Shown here: positions 1 to 9,698 of the stretch, piece after piece
How positions within the stretch are numbered: the first letter of the stretch is position 1
Layout: each line of letters begins with the position of its first letter
Translations under genes and position numbers: made by a program
DNA from: Pseudomonas poae
GTDB taxonomy: Bacteria; Pseudomonadota; Gammaproteobacteria; Pseudomonadales; Pseudomonadaceae
Assembly: GCA_004000515.1 (NCBI GenBank)
Contig: CP034537.1
Span: 7,275,501 to 7,339,500, forward strand
Direction of reading: 5' to 3'
Length of the DNA stretch: 64,000 bases
The notes under the pieces: model-generated
Databases searched by the model: none
Told to the model about the DNA's origin: nothing
The model's input: only the letters and a program-made list of their open reading frames with translations

Positions 1-600
1 ATTTGCTGGACAGGTCCAACAGGCTGTTCAAGCGTTCGGCGGTAACCCGCAGTACGCGCTCACCGCCTTCGGTCATGCGCTTGTTTTGGCGCACTGGCTC
101 GGCGGCAACGGGCGGCGCGGGCGCGGGCTCAGGCGGCAGTTCTTCAACGATGGGTGCTGGTGCCGGCTCCGGCACTGGAGGCGGCGGTGTCACGTTAACG
201 ACCGGTGCCTGCGACGGATCGAGCAAGCGCTCCATCAACGCCACATAGGCTTCGATATCTGCCGGCCCCACGTCATTGCCGGGGTGGCAATGCGCATCAG
301 CAGGTCGGTGCCTTGCAGCAATGCATCAATATGTTCAGGTTGCAGGTACAACCGGCTTTCCTGGGCGCTGACCAGGCAATCTTCCATCACGTGGGACACG
401 CTGACCCCGGCGTCCACCCCAACGATACGTGCCGCGCCCTTCAAGGAGTGCGCGGCGCGCATGCAGGCTTCAAGCTGATCGGCCTGAGTCGGGTTGCGCT
501 CCAGCGCCAGCAAGCCTGCGCTCAGTACCTGGGTTTGCGCATCGGCTTCCAGGCTGAACAGTTCCAGCAGCGAGGCATCGCGCATCTGGTCGGGGGTCAT
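1..600 (-). CDS. wspE: WspE-like CheA hybrid histidine kinase, N-terminal part (runs off left edge, frameshifted)
   Basis: Kinase of the Wsp surface-sensing pathway, which phosphorylates the diguanylate cyclase WspR. Only the N-terminus is here. It starts at the ATG at 598-600, overlapping the wspD stop. Residues about 1-110 form an Hpt domain with the phospho-acceptor motif AAHSLKGAARIVG. A Pro/Ala/Glu-rich linker follows, then the start of the CheA dimerisation region (ERVLRVTAERLNSLLDL). The frame breaks near 279-284: adding one base to the C/G run restores GNDVGPADIEAY and an open frame to the left edge. A sequencing error is the likely cause. Identity as WspE rests on position after wspA-D and the domain order. 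Confidence 0.85.
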
Positions 601-1297
601 GTGAGGCTCCGGGTCACGGCGGACAACAATTGCGCCTCGTCCAACCAACGCAGGCTGCAGCCTTTCCACTGCAACACACCCTGGGTGTAGCGCGCGCTGG
701 CTTGGTGCCGGAGGCCGATGCGGCCTTCAAGGTACGCTCATCGATGGCGTGGATGCCGTCGACTTCATCCACCGGCACCACCACCGGGCCATCCTGGGCG
801 GCAATGATCAGCATGCGCGGCATGATGCGCCCGCCCGTGGCGCCATTGTTGGTAGCGTCCAGGCCCAGCAGCTCCACCAGTGACAGGCACGCCACCAGCG
901 CGCCGCGCACATTGGCCACGCCAAGCAAGGCGCGAGAACGTTGGTGCGGCAGGGAGTGGATCGGTTGCAGCGGCGCCACTTCCACCAGGCAACGAGTAGC
1001 AATGCCCAGCCATTCTTCGCCGAGGCGGAACATCAGCAACGAACGGGTGACCACGTCTTCACCGACTTCAACGGTGGCCTGCGGACGGTGGTCGTCCTGC
1101 TGCAAGGCATAGCGGTCCAGCAGGCGCGTGGCGGCGGCGGAATACACCGAGCAGTTGCGGCAGTGGATATGGTCTGCCAACAGCGGGCAGGATTTGTCGC
1201 CGTGGATACCGATCCGGTTCCAGCAGTCGTCGATGGCTTGGGTGTCGGCCAGGGTCAGGTCCAGGCCTGCGGTATCGAGCACGTGTGGGCTACTCAT
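597..1297 (-). CDS. wspD: WspD, CheW-like coupling protein (frameshifted near 3' end)
   Basis: Second CheW-type scaffold of the Wsp complex, linking the WspA receptor to the WspE kinase. The N-terminus holds the Cys-rich stretch CPLLADHIHCRNCSVY seen in WspD. A CheW fold follows from about residue 85 (LLMFRLGEEWLGIATRCLVEV, then LLGVANVRGALVACLSL). The start overlaps the wspC stop and the restored stop overlaps the wspE start, which indicates translational coupling. Near 686-696 (GCGCGCGC) the frame is off. One added base, or loss of GC, restores ARYTQGVLQWKG and a stop at 597-599. Without repair the C-terminus turns into unrelated Cys/Arg-rich sequence. Confidence 0.85.
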
Positions 1298-2553
1298 CGT
1301 TTGGACTCACTGTCAGCTCGCTCGCTACGTGCGGCACGGGCCTGCAAACGGCGCGCCCCCGCCGTGTCACCTTGGGATTCGAGCAGCGCGGCCAGGTGCA
1401 TCAAGGCCTGCGGGTGCTGCGGTTCCAGATACAGGGCTTTGCGGTAGAAGCCCTGGGCTTCCAGGGCGCTGCCGGACACATCGCTGAGCAGCCCCAGCCA
1501 GTAGAAGACCTGTGCGGCTGGCGGGTGGTTGTTCAAATATTGTTCACAGGCAGCACGCGCTTCAGCGCTTTTGCCCTCATTGGCGAGTGTGGCGATGCGG
1601 CTGAGCAAGGTATTCGCATCGGATGGCGGCGTCTTGATCGGTACCACCTGAGTGTTAACCGTGCTGAACGGTCGCGGCCGCACGGGCAGCGTCGCCGCAG
1701 TGCGCGGGGGCGGGGGCGCGGGAATCGGCGCGAACACCGGCTCAGGCTTGACCGGCTCGGCATGCCGGCTGAACGCAAAGGACTGCGGTACGCCAATCGA
1801 GCGCATGCCATGACGCCCCAGCAGGCTGCCTTCAGCCGGGCCGATAAACAGCACGCCATCGACGTGAGTCAGGCCCTTGAGCACATCGAACACTTGCTTC
1901 TGGGTCGGCTGGTCGAAGTAGATCAGCAGGTTGCGGCAAAACACAAAGTCGTAGCTCGGCTCATTGGCCAGCAGCGTCGGATCAAGCAGGTTGCCGACTT
2001 GCAGGCGCACCTGTTCGCGCACGCGGTCAGCGATGTGGTAACCGTCGCCGTATTCGGTGAAGTGCCGGTCCCGAAAGCCGATATCGCCACCCCGGAACGA
2101 GTTCTTGCCGTACACCCCGCGCCGCGCGCGTTCCACCGACAGCGGGCTGACATCCAGGCCCAACACCTTGAACTGATGCGGCGCCAGGCCAGCATCCAGC
2201 AAGGCCATGGCAATCGAATAGGGTTCTTCGCCGGTGGAACACGGCAGGCTGAGGATGCGCAGCGCGCGCATCTGCTTGATCTCGGCCAGGCGTGCCTTGG
2301 CCAGGCGCGCCAGCGTTGCAAAGGATTCGGGGTATCGGAAAAACCAGGTCTCGGGAACGATCACCGCTTCGATCAGCGCTTGCTGCTCATCCTGGGAGCT
2401 TTGCAAGTGCTGCCAGTATTCGCCCGCTGTCTGCGCGTGTGTCGCCTGGGTGCGTTGGCGCACCGCGCGTTCGATGATCGCCTCGCCCACCGACGCCACG
2501 TCCAGGCCGATGCGCTCCTTCAAGAAGGCAAAGAAACGTGGATCGTTGCTCAT
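1294..2553 (-). CDS. wspC: WspC, CheR-type receptor methyltransferase with TPR tail
   Basis: SAM-dependent glutamate methyltransferase that keeps the Wsp receptor active. 419 residues. The N-terminal CheR helical domain is followed by the Rossmann methyltransferase core with SAM motif PCSTGEEPYSIAM at about residues 104-116, and VIVPETWFFR ahead of it. A Pro-rich linker (PAPPPPRTAATLPVRPRP) leads to C-terminal TPR-like repeats (FYRKALYLEPQHPQALMHLAALLE). CheR proteins fused to TPRs are typical of Wsp-type systems. Overlaps wspD by 4 nt (ATGA) and also overlaps the wspB stop, so the genes are translationally coupled. Confidence 0.93.
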   Translation of the reverse strand: MSNDPRFFAFLKERIGLDVASVGEAIIERAVRQRTQATHAQTAGEYWQHLQSSQDEQQALIEAVIVPETWFFRYPESFATLARLAKARLAEIKQMRALRILSLPCSTGEEPYSIAMALLDAGLAPHQFKVLGLDVSPLSVERARRGVYGKNSFRGGDIGFRDRHFTEYGDGYHIADRVREQVRLQVGNLLDPTLLANEPSYDFVFCRNLLIYFDQPTQKQVFDVLKGLTHVDGVLFIGPAEGSLLGRHGMRSIGVPQSFAFSRHAEPVKPEPVFAPIPAPPPPRTAATLPVRPRPFSTVNTQVVPIKTPPSDANTLLSRIATLANEGKSAEARAACEQYLNNHPPAAQVFYWLGLLSDVSGSALEAQGFYRKALYLEPQHPQALMHLAALLESQGDTAGARRLQARAARSERADSESKR

Positions 2554-3062
2554 ACGCTCAACTCGGCTGAAAACAACACGGCACGCACATCATCGGTCAG
2601 CAGGTCGTTCACGCCGATCCATTGCATCAGGCCTTGGGCATCCTCACGCACCGGCCCCAGGTACGGCGCCTGGCGGTTGTCCAGGCCGTAGGGCTGAAAC
2701 TCGGCCGGGTCGCAACGCAGGGTATCGGTGGCTTGTTCAAGGATCAGCCCCAGCCAACGTGCTTCGTGCCACGGCTCTGGTTGGTAATTGACCAGCACCA
2801 GCCGCGTGCTGGTACGGGCCTGGGCCGGCGCACCAAAGGTCAGGGCACTCAGGTCGATGACCGGCACCAGCGCCCCGCGATGGGCAAAGATACCGGCCAC
2901 CCACAACGGCGCATGGGCGATCGGCTTGAGCGGCAGGCGCGGTAGCACCTCAGCCACTTCGGTGGCTTTGAGGGCATAGCGTTCGCTGCCGATGCAAAAC
3001 ACCAGGAACAACGCCTTTTTCGCTGCCGGGACGGCGCCGCGTTTAGCCGCGAGGTCGCTCAT
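2550..3062 (-). CDS. wspB: WspB, CheW-like coupling protein
   Basis: 170-residue single-domain CheW homologue (LFLVFCIGSERYALKATEVAEVLP, then WVAGIFAHRGALVPVIDLSALTFG). It couples the WspA receptor to the WspE kinase in the membrane-associated Wsp cluster. Its start overlaps the wspA stop by one base (TGATG) and its stop overlaps wspC by four, so it sits in a tightly coupled operon. The name comes from gene order, since CheW paralogues are hard to tell apart by sequence alone. Confidence 0.92.
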   Translation of the reverse strand: MSDLAAKRGAVPAAKKALFLVFCIGSERYALKATEVAEVLPRLPLKPIAHAPLWVAGIFAHRGALVPVIDLSALTFGAPAQARTSTRLVLVNYQPEPWHEARWLGLILEQATDTLRCDPAEFQPYGLDNRQAPYLGPVREDAQGLMQWIGVNDLLTDDVRAVLFSAELSV

Positions 3063-4684
3063 CAGACTTTGAAACGCGACACGCCGCTGCGCAGACCGAC
3101 CGCAACCTGGCTCAGTTCATCAATGGCAAAGCTGGCCTGGCGCAGCGACTCGACGGTCTGGCTGCTGGCATCGCCCAGTTGCACCAGCGCGTGGTTGATC
3201 TGCTCGGCACCGGTGGCCTGGGCCTGCATGCCCTCGTTGACCATCAACACGCGCGGCGCCAGGGCCTGTACCTGATGGATGATCTGCGACAGCTGCTCGC
3301 CCACTTGCTGCACTTCGGACATGCCCCGGCGTACTTCCTCGGAGAACTTGTCCATGCCCATCACGCCAGCGGACACCGCCGACTGGATCTCACGCACCAT
3401 CTGCTCGATGTCATAGGTGGCCACGGCAGTCTGGTCAGCCAAGCGGCGCACTTCGGTGGCGACCACAGCAAAACCGCGCCCGTATTCGCCGGCTTTCTCG
3501 GCCTCGATGGCCGCGTTGAGCGACAGCAGGTTGGTCTGGTCGGCGACCTTGACGATGGTCACCACCACCTGGTTGATGTTGCCGGCTTTCTCATTGAGGA
3601 TCGCCAGCTTGGCGTTCACCAGGTCGGCGGCGCCCATGACCGAGTGCATGGTTTCTTCCATGCGCGCCAGCCCTTGCTGGCCGGAACCGGCGGCCACCGA
3701 TGCCTGGTCGGCAGCAGTCGACACTTCGGTCATGGTGCGGACCAGGTCCTTGGACGTGGCGGCGATCTCGCGGGAAGTGGCACCGATTTCGGTGGTCGTC
3801 GCCGCCGTTTCGGTGGCGGTGGCCTGTTGTTGCTTGGAGGTGGCGGCGATCTCGGTGACCGAGGTGGTGACCTGCACCGACGAACGCTGGGCCTGGGACA
3901 CCAGGGCGGTGAGCTCGGTCATCATGTCGTTGAAGCCGGTTTCCACCGCGTTGAATTCGTCCTTGCGCTCCAGGTTCAGGCGTTTGCTCAGGTCGCCGTC
4001 GCGCATGGTTTCAAGGATGTCGACGATGCGTTGCATCGGCGCCATGATTGCGCGCATCAACAGCAAACCGCACAGACCGGCGGCCAGAATGGCCAGCACT
4101 AACGACACGAACATGCTGACTTTGGCGGCAGATACCGCGTTATCAATGGCACTGGTCGCTTGGTCGGCAACGCTCTTGTTTTCGGTAATGATGTCATTGA
4201 GCTTCATGCGCCCAGCCGTCCAGGCGGGCGTCAGATTGGTATTGAACTCTTTGCGGGCGGCGTCTAGGTCATTGCGCTGCAGGCTATCAAGCACAACGGC
4301 CAGGCTCTTGTTGTAGGCCTGGTGCAGGGTTTCGAATTTATCGAACTCGGCCTGATCGTCACGACCGTTGATGGTTTTCTGATAGCTGGCCATCTGCGTC
4401 TGGATACGCGCTTCATAGGATTTGAAGTCGGCCTTGTCGGTATCGCTCAAGCCCTTGTCGTCGCGCAGGCCAAGCATTTCGAGGGTTTGCAGGTAGCTGT
4501 CGACCCACGCGCTGCGGATCATCGAACTGAGGTACACACCCGGCACGGCGTCGTCGCGGACCGCTTCCTCGCTGTTTTCGATCTTCAGCAACCGTGAATA
4601 GGAGACCACAACCATTAACAGCATGATGGCGATAATGACCGCAAAGCTTGCCAAGATCCGTTGGCGCAAGGTCCAGTTCTTCAC
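3062..4684 (-). CDS. wspA: WspA, methyl-accepting chemotaxis-type receptor
   Basis: 540-residue membrane receptor that senses surface contact and starts the Wsp phosphorelay. Transmembrane helix 1 is at about residues 10-30 and helix 2 at about 187-210, enclosing a periplasmic four-helix-bundle sensor domain (ENSEEAVRDDAVPGVYLSSMIRSA at its start). A HAMP domain follows, then a long coiled-coil signalling domain. Its hairpin tip NLLSLNAAIEAEKAGEYGRGF carries the conserved MCP core, with Glu/Gln/Ala-rich methylation helices on either side. First gene of the operon as transcribed. The C-terminus ends without the CheR-tethering pentapeptide of classical high-abundance MCPs. Confidence 0.93.
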   Translation of the reverse strand: MKNWTLRQRILASFAVIIAIMLLMVVVSYSRLLKIENSEEAVRDDAVPGVYLSSMIRSAWVDSYLQTLEMLGLRDDKGLSDTDKADFKSYEARIQTQMASYQKTINGRDDQAEFDKFETLHQAYNKSLAVVLDSLQRNDLDAARKEFNTNLTPAWTAGRMKLNDIITENKSVADQATSAIDNAVSAAKVSMFVSLVLAILAAGLCGLLLMRAIMAPMQRIVDILETMRDGDLSKRLNLERKDEFNAVETGFNDMMTELTALVSQAQRSSVQVTTSVTEIAATSKQQQATATETAATTTEIGATSREIAATSKDLVRTMTEVSTAADQASVAAGSGQQGLARMEETMHSVMGAADLVNAKLAILNEKAGNINQVVVTIVKVADQTNLLSLNAAIEAEKAGEYGRGFAVVATEVRRLADQTAVATYDIEQMVREIQSAVSAGVMGMDKFSEEVRRGMSEVQQVGEQLSQIIHQVQALAPRVLMVNEGMQAQATGAEQINHALVQLGDASSQTVESLRQASFAIDELSQVAVGLRSGVSRFKV

Positions 4685-4886
4685 AGTAATTCCTCGAAGG
4701 GCCGATCAAATGCCGGGGAGTATAGCTGAGCAGAAGCCCTCATTAATCAATGGGTTTTGATGTAGGGATCACAGAATGCAAATGTAGGAAGGGGCTTGCG
4801 GCAGATGGCGGTGATTCGGCCACCTGTAAAGGGCTGAAACACCGCGATTGAGACATGATCACAACCGAAATTGTGGGTGCAGGCAG

Positions 4887-5597
4887 CTAACCGGCGTTCA
4901 GGCGCACCTGTTTTTCCAACTCGGCCTTTAAACCAGGCTCAAGCTTGAGCTGGCGCGCCAGCTCGTCGAGGTAGGCCTTCTCCATGAAGTTCTCCTCATC
5001 CACCAGCATCACACTGGCGATGTACATTTCGGCCGCCATTTCCGGAGTGCCCGCCGCCCGCGCCACATCGGCCGGGTCCAGGGGCTTGTTCAGCTCCGCG
5101 TGCAGCCAGCTTTGCAGCTCACGGTCGTTGTCCAGCTTGGTGAATTCACCTTCGATCAGCGTGCGTTCGCGCTCGTCTACGTGGCCGTCAGCCTTGGCGG
5201 CGGCGACCAGCGCCTTGAGGATGGCTTGGCTGTGTTGCTCAACCTGTGCCGCCGGCAGGCGGTCGATGGTTTGCGGCTCACCTTTGGGCGCAGTGGCCTG
5301 TTGTGCCTGCCAATTGCCGTAGGCCTTGTAGGCAATGACGCCCAACGCTGCCAAACCGCCGTAGGTCAGGGCCTTACCGCCGAATTTCCGGGCTTTCTTG
5401 TTACCGAGCAGCAAGCCCATCGCACCCGCTGCCAAGGCGCCGCCGCCTGCGCCGCCCAGCAGACTGCCCAGGCCACTACCGCCGAGCAATCCGCCCAGGG
5501 CGCCTTTGTCTTCCTGCTTACGTTGGCCGCCACTCTTGTTCTGCAGCATGTCCTGGCCAGACTTGAGCAACTGATCGAGCAATCCACGGGTATTCAT
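4887..5597 (-). CDS. DUF533/TerB-like inner-membrane protein (YebE family)
   Basis: 236 residues with unknown function. The N-terminus is polar (MNTRGLLDQLLKSGQDMLQ). A Gly/Leu-rich stretch GGLLGGSGLGSLLGGAGGGALAAGAMG leads into a hydrophobic segment (LTYGGLAALGVIAYKAYG, about 78-95). The C-terminal half is a TerB-like helical domain (ILKALVAAAKADGHVDERERTLIEGEF). The ATG at 5595-5597 is preferred over one nine codons upstream because GGAGG lies just ahead of it. Not part of the wsp operon: 200 nt separate them. Homologue of E. coli YebE by general pattern. Confidence 0.85.
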   Translation of the reverse strand: MNTRGLLDQLLKSGQDMLQNKSGGQRKQEDKGALGGLLGGSGLGSLLGGAGGGALAAGAMGLLLGNKKARKFGGKALTYGGLAALGVIAYKAYGNWQAQQATAPKGEPQTIDRLPAAQVEQHSQAILKALVAAAKADGHVDERERTLIEGEFTKLDNDRELQSWLHAELNKPLDPADVARAAGTPEMAAEMYIASVMLVDEENFMEKAYLDELARQLKLEPGLKAELEKQVRLNAG

Positions 5598-5765
5598 TCG
5601 TAGCCTCCAGACACTAGGGTTCATAGGACCAATAGGCCCCCAGCGTAAAACTAAGTGCCAAAAAGCCCCGATCTAGAGTGCTTCCAGATGTAACGCCGCC
5701 GCCCTTCATTAAAACCGATATACACTCGAACAAATCTATAAAAACACCCCACTGGTAATTCCAGC

Positions 5766-6678
5766 ATGATGACCCTGCGTCAAATTCGGCATTTCATCGC
5801 CGTGGCCGAGACCGGCTCGATCTCCGCCGCCGCACAGACTGCGTTTATTTCCCAGTCCACCCTGACCCTGGCGATCCAGCAACTGGAGCAGGAAATCGGC
5901 GTGAACCTGTTCAATCGCCACGCCAAGGGCATGACCCTGACTCACCAGGGCCACCAGTTTCTGCGCCAGGCGCACCTGATCCTCGCCACCGTCGATAACG
6001 CCAAGCGCAGCCTGCAACAGAGCACCGACCAAGTGGCCGGACAGTTGATCATCGGCGTGACCAGCCTGGTGGCCGGCTACTACCTCGCCGACCTGCTCAC
6101 CCGTTTCCAGCGCGCCTACCCCAACGTGGAAATCCGCGTGATGGAGGATGAGCGCCCGTACATCGAGCATTTGCTGGTCAGTGGTGAAATCGATGTAGGC
6201 GTGCTGATCCTCTCCAACCTTGAAGACCGCCACGCCCTGCAGACCGAAGTGCTCACCCACTCCCCCTCACCGCCTGTGGCTGCCGGCACAACACCCGCTG
6301 CTGGAGCACGACAGCATCAACCTTGCCGACGTGGCGCGTGAGCCGCTGATTCAACTGAACGTCGATGAAATGGGCCACAACGCCCAGCGCATGTGGACCG
6401 GTGCGGGCCTGCAACCACGAGTGACCTTGCGCACCGCCTCCACCGAGGCGGTGCGAAGCCTGGTGGCTGCGGGCCTTGGCGTGTCGATCCAGCCCGACAT
6501 GACCTACCGCCCCTGGTCGCTTGAGGGCGACATTATCGAAGCGCGACCGATCGCCGACCTCAGCCAAACCCTCGACGTCGGCCTGGCCTGGCGTCGTGGC
6601 ACGGCGCGGCCGGCGTTGGTGGACCCGTTCCTGACGGTCGCTCGTGAACAGCCCCATCCGCGCAAGCCATCTATTTAA
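5766..6678 (+). CDS. LysR-family transcriptional regulator of the polyamine block (frameshifted)
   Basis: LysR-type regulator, 303 residues once repaired. N-terminal winged HTH: LRQIRHFIAVAETGSISAAAQTAFISQSTLTLAIQQLE. The effector-binding domain starts at about residue 95 (GQLIIGVTSLVAGYYL). The frame breaks at 6262-6270 (TCCCCCTCACC): removing one base joins LTHSP to HRLWLPAQHPLLEHD. It lies just upstream of and co-directional with the aldehyde dehydrogenase and polyamine transporter genes, so it probably controls them. The inducer is unknown. The start has two adjacent ATGs and either is possible. Confidence 0.82.
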
Positions 6679-6810
6679 TCGAATGCTGCATTCAGTATTT
6701 AGTATTTGTTGACCTCGCGCCCGACCTCTACTCTCACTTCATCCATAAGAGAAGGTCAGGCGCCCTGTAAGAGAACGCCCATGGCCATACAACAAAAGAG
6801 ATCGCGAAAA

Positions 6811-8268
6811 ATGTCCGGCGCCCCCACCCCGCTGCTCACCGCGTTGCTGATCGACGGCGAACTGGTCCAGGGCCAAGGTTTTGTCGAGCCGATCCTCAAC
6901 CCCGCCACGGGTGAAGTGCTGACTCAAATCGCCGAGGCCAGTACCGAGCAGGTCGAAACCGCGATCCTCGCTGCCCATCGTGCTTTTGCGACCTGGTCGC
7001 GCACCACGCCGCAACAACGCTCGAACATCCTGCTGGGCATCGCCGATGCCATCGAAACACAAGCCGACTACCTCGCTCGCCTGGAATCGCTGAACTGCGG
7101 CAAGCCATTGCACTTGGCGCGCCAGGATGATTTGAGCGCCACGGTGGATGTGTTCCGCTTCTTCGCCGGTGCTGTGCGCTGCCAGACCGGGCAACTGAGC
7201 GGTGAATACCTGCCGGGCTACACCAGCATGGTGCGCCGCGACCCTATCGGTGTGGTGGCGTCGATTGCGCCGTGGAACTACCCGCTGATGATGGCCGCGT
7301 GGAAAATCGCCCCGGCCCTCGCCGCCGGCAATACCCTGGTGTTCAAACCCTCGGAACATACGCCCCTGTCGATCCTGGCCCTGGCGCCGGTGCTTAAAGA
7401 GCTGCTACCACGCGGAGTGATCAACATTCTGTGTGGCGGCGGCGAAGGCGTCGGCAGCCATTTGGTCAGCCACGCAAAAGTGCGCATGGTTTCGCTGACC
7501 GGCGATATCGTCACCGGGCAAAAAATTCTGCAAGCCGCATCCAAAACACTTAAACGCACGCACCTGGAGCTGGGCGGCAAAGCCCCGGTGATCGTGTGCA
7601 ACGACGCCGACCTGCAAGCCGTGGTCGAAGGCGTGCGTGCCTACGGTTACTACAACGCCGGCCAAGACTGCACCGCCGCGTGCCGTATCTACGCCCAGGC
7701 CGGGATTCACGACAAATTGGTCGCCGAGTTGGGCGCCGCCGTGAGCAGCCTGCGCTTTGCCGGCAAACGCGATGCCGACAACGAACTGGGCCCGCTGATC
7801 AGTACGCGCCAGCGCGACCGCGTTGCCAGTTTCGTCGAACGCGCCCTCGGCCAGCCGCATATCGAACGCATCACCGGCGCCGCCGTGCATTCCGGTGCAG
7901 GTTTCTATTACCAACCCACCCTGCTCGCCGGCTGCAAGCAAAGCGATGAAATCGTGCAGCGCGAAGTGTTTGGCCCAGTGGTCACCGTGACCCGCTTCGA
8001 CGAACTGGAGCAGGCGGTGGACTGGGCCAACGACTCGGAATATGGCCTGGCCTCATCGGTCTGGACCCAGAACCTGGACAAGGCGATGCAAGTGGCCGCG
8101 CGCCTGCAATACGGCTGCACCTGGATCAACAGCCATTTCATGCTCGTGAGTGAAATGCCCCACGGCGGCTTGAAGCGCTCGGGGTACGGGAAAGATCTGT
8201 CCAGCGATTCGCTACAGGACTACAGCGTGGTGAGACACATCATGGCGCGCCACGGCCAGCATCTTTAA
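6811..8268 (+). CDS. NAD(P)+-dependent aldehyde dehydrogenase, gamma-aminobutyraldehyde dehydrogenase-like (first copy)
   Basis: 485 residues from the ATG at 6811. An in-frame ATG at 6781 with AAGAGA upstream is a possible alternative start. Oxidises aminoaldehydes, probably 4-aminobutyraldehyde or a related polyamine-derived aldehyde, to the acid. Catalytic Glu253 lies in LELGGKAP and the nucleophile Cys287 in [10 protein letters not shown]. The cofactor region [25 protein letters not shown] is intact. It closely resembles the second ALDH at 12614-14038, and the two flank the ABC transporter. The substrate is inferred from context and from resemblance to the PatD family. Confidence 0.85.
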   Translation: MSGAPTPLLTALLIDGELVQGQGFVEPILNPATGEVLTQIAEASTEQVETAILAAHRAFATWSRTTPQQRSNILLGIADAIETQADYLARLESLNCGKPLHLARQDDLSATVDVFRFFAGAVRCQTGQLSGEYLPGYTSMVRRDPIGVVASIAPWNYPLMMAAWKIAPALAAGNTLVFKPSEHTPLSILALAPVLKELLPRGVINILCGGGEGVGSHLVSHAKVRMVSLTGDIVTGQKILQAASKTLKRTHLELGGKAPVIVCNDADLQAVVEGVRAYGYYNAGQDCTAACRIYAQAGIHDKLVAELGAAVSSLRFAGKRDADNELGPLISTRQRDRVASFVERALGQPHIERITGAAVHSGAGFYYQPTLLAGCKQSDEIVQREVFGPVVTVTRFDELEQAVDWANDSEYGLASSVWTQNLDKAMQVAARLQYGCTWINSHFMLVSEMPHGGLKRSGYGKDLSSDSLQDYSVVRHIMARHGQHL

Positions 8269-8340
8269 AACAACAACTAAGCTCTTGCGGTACCGGCTTC
8301 ACACACTGCCCCGACCATAATTAAAGAAGAGGGAACCCCT

Positions 8341-9492
8341 ATGTCCGCGCACAAGACCGCACTGCTCAGTGCCCTGACCACCGCGCTGCTGGCCAGCGCC
8401 AGCATCCAGGCCGCCGAACCGCTCAAGGCGGTCGGTGCCGGTGAAGGCCAGTTGGATATCGTCGCCTGGCCCGGCTACATCGAACGTGGCGAAAGCGACA
8501 AGGCCTACGACTGGGTCACCGGTTTCGAGAAGGAAACCGGCTGCAAGGTCAACGTGAAAACCGCCGCCACGTCTGACGAAATGGTCAGCCTGATGGCCAA
8601 GGGTGGTTATGACCTGGTGACTGCATCGGGTGATGCGTCGTTGCGCCTGATCGGCGGCAAGCGTGTGCAGCCGATCAACACGGCATTGATCCCGAACTGG
8701 AAGAACATCGACCCGCGCCTCAAAGACGCGCCGTGGTATGTGGTCGGCCAGCAAACCTACGGCACCCCGTACCAATGGGGCCCGAACGTGTTGATGTACA
8801 ACACCAACGTATTCAAGACCGCGCCCACCAGCTGGAACGTGGTGTTTGACGCGCAAAACCTGCCGGACGGCAAGCCGAACAAAGGTCGCGTGCAAGCGTA
8901 TGACGGCCCGATCTACATCGCCGATGCGGCGCTGTACCTCAAGTCGACCAAGCCGGAGCTGGGCATCCAGAACCCGTATGAGCTGACCGAAACCCAGTAC
9001 AAAGCCGTGCTTGAGTTGTTGCGCGCCCAGCAACCGCTGATCCACCGCTACTGGCACGACACCACGGTACAGATGAGCGACTTCAAAAACGAGGGCGTGG
9101 TGGCCTCCAGCGCCTGGCCGTATCAGGTCAACGGCCTGGTCAATGAGAAGCAGCCAATTGCCTCGACCATTCCAAAGGAAGGCGCCACCGGCTGGGCCGA
9201 CACCACCATGTTGCACAGCGAAGCCAAGCACCCGAACTGCGCATACAAGTGGATGGACTGGTCGCTGCAACCCAAAGTCCAGGGCGATGTTGCCGCCTGG
9301 TTCGGCTCGCTGCCGGCAGTGCCTGCCGCCTGTAAAGAGAGCGAACTGCTGGGCGCCGAAGGCTGCAAGACCAATGGGTTCGACCAGTTCGACAAGATCG
9401 CCTTCTGGAAAACCCCGCAGGCTGAGGGCGGCAAGTTCGTGCCGTATAGCCGCTGGACCCAGGATTACATCGCGATCATGGGCGGGCGCTAA
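8341..9492 (+). CDS. ABC transporter periplasmic substrate-binding protein, YdcS-like (polyamine)
   Basis: 383 residues with a Sec signal peptide (LSALTTALLASASIQA, cleavage near residue 24, AQA-like site). Mature protein is a PotD/YdcS-type spermidine/putrescine-binding fold (GQLDIVAWPGYIERGESDKAYDWVTGFEKETGCKV). Heads a four-gene importer: this gene, ATPase, and two permeases. RBS AGAGGGAA lies upstream of the ATG. The neighbouring aldehyde dehydrogenases and spermidine dehydrogenase support a polyamine ligand. A 206-nt gap containing a REP palindrome separates it from the ATPase gene, a common way to leave more binding protein than transporter. Confidence 0.88.
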   Translation: MSAHKTALLSALTTALLASASIQAAEPLKAVGAGEGQLDIVAWPGYIERGESDKAYDWVTGFEKETGCKVNVKTAATSDEMVSLMAKGGYDLVTASGDASLRLIGGKRVQPINTALIPNWKNIDPRLKDAPWYVVGQQTYGTPYQWGPNVLMYNTNVFKTAPTSWNVVFDAQNLPDGKPNKGRVQAYDGPIYIADAALYLKSTKPELGIQNPYELTETQYKAVLELLRAQQPLIHRYWHDTTVQMSDFKNEGVVASSAWPYQVNGLVNEKQPIASTIPKEGATGWADTTMLHSEAKHPNCAYKWMDWSLQPKVQGDVAAWFGSLPAVPAACKESELLGAEGCKTNGFDQFDKIAFWKTPQAEGGKFVPYSRWTQDYIAIMGGR

Positions 9493-9517
9493 GCCTTCCT
9501 GACAACGCAGGACAAAA

Positions 9518-9606
9518 TGTGGGAGCGGGCTTGCTCGCGAATGCGGTGTGTCAGCCAACACATCTGTAACTGATCCACCGCATTCGCGAGCAAGCCCGCT
9601 CCCACA
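9518..9606. repeat. REP/REPIN palindrome
   Basis: Perfect 31-nt inverted arms (9518-9548 and 9576-9606) around a 27-nt loop. Each arm opens with the Pseudomonas REP core TGTGGGAGCGGGCTTGCTCG. It lies between the binding-protein and ATPase genes and could form a strong hairpin that stabilises the upstream mRNA. Confidence 0.92.
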
Positions 9607-9698
9607 GTTGGACCGAGTCAGATTCAGTACCGCGTTTATTTTTCAGAAGTCCAGGCCGGGCCGCTGCGACGACCCGCGCCTTTTCGGAGCACCGCACC

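Noticed and set aside
1285..2691. Long plus-strand ORF opposite wspC and wspB
   Set aside because: Arg/Gln/Gly-rich antisense shadow of intact minus-strand genes with clear domains.
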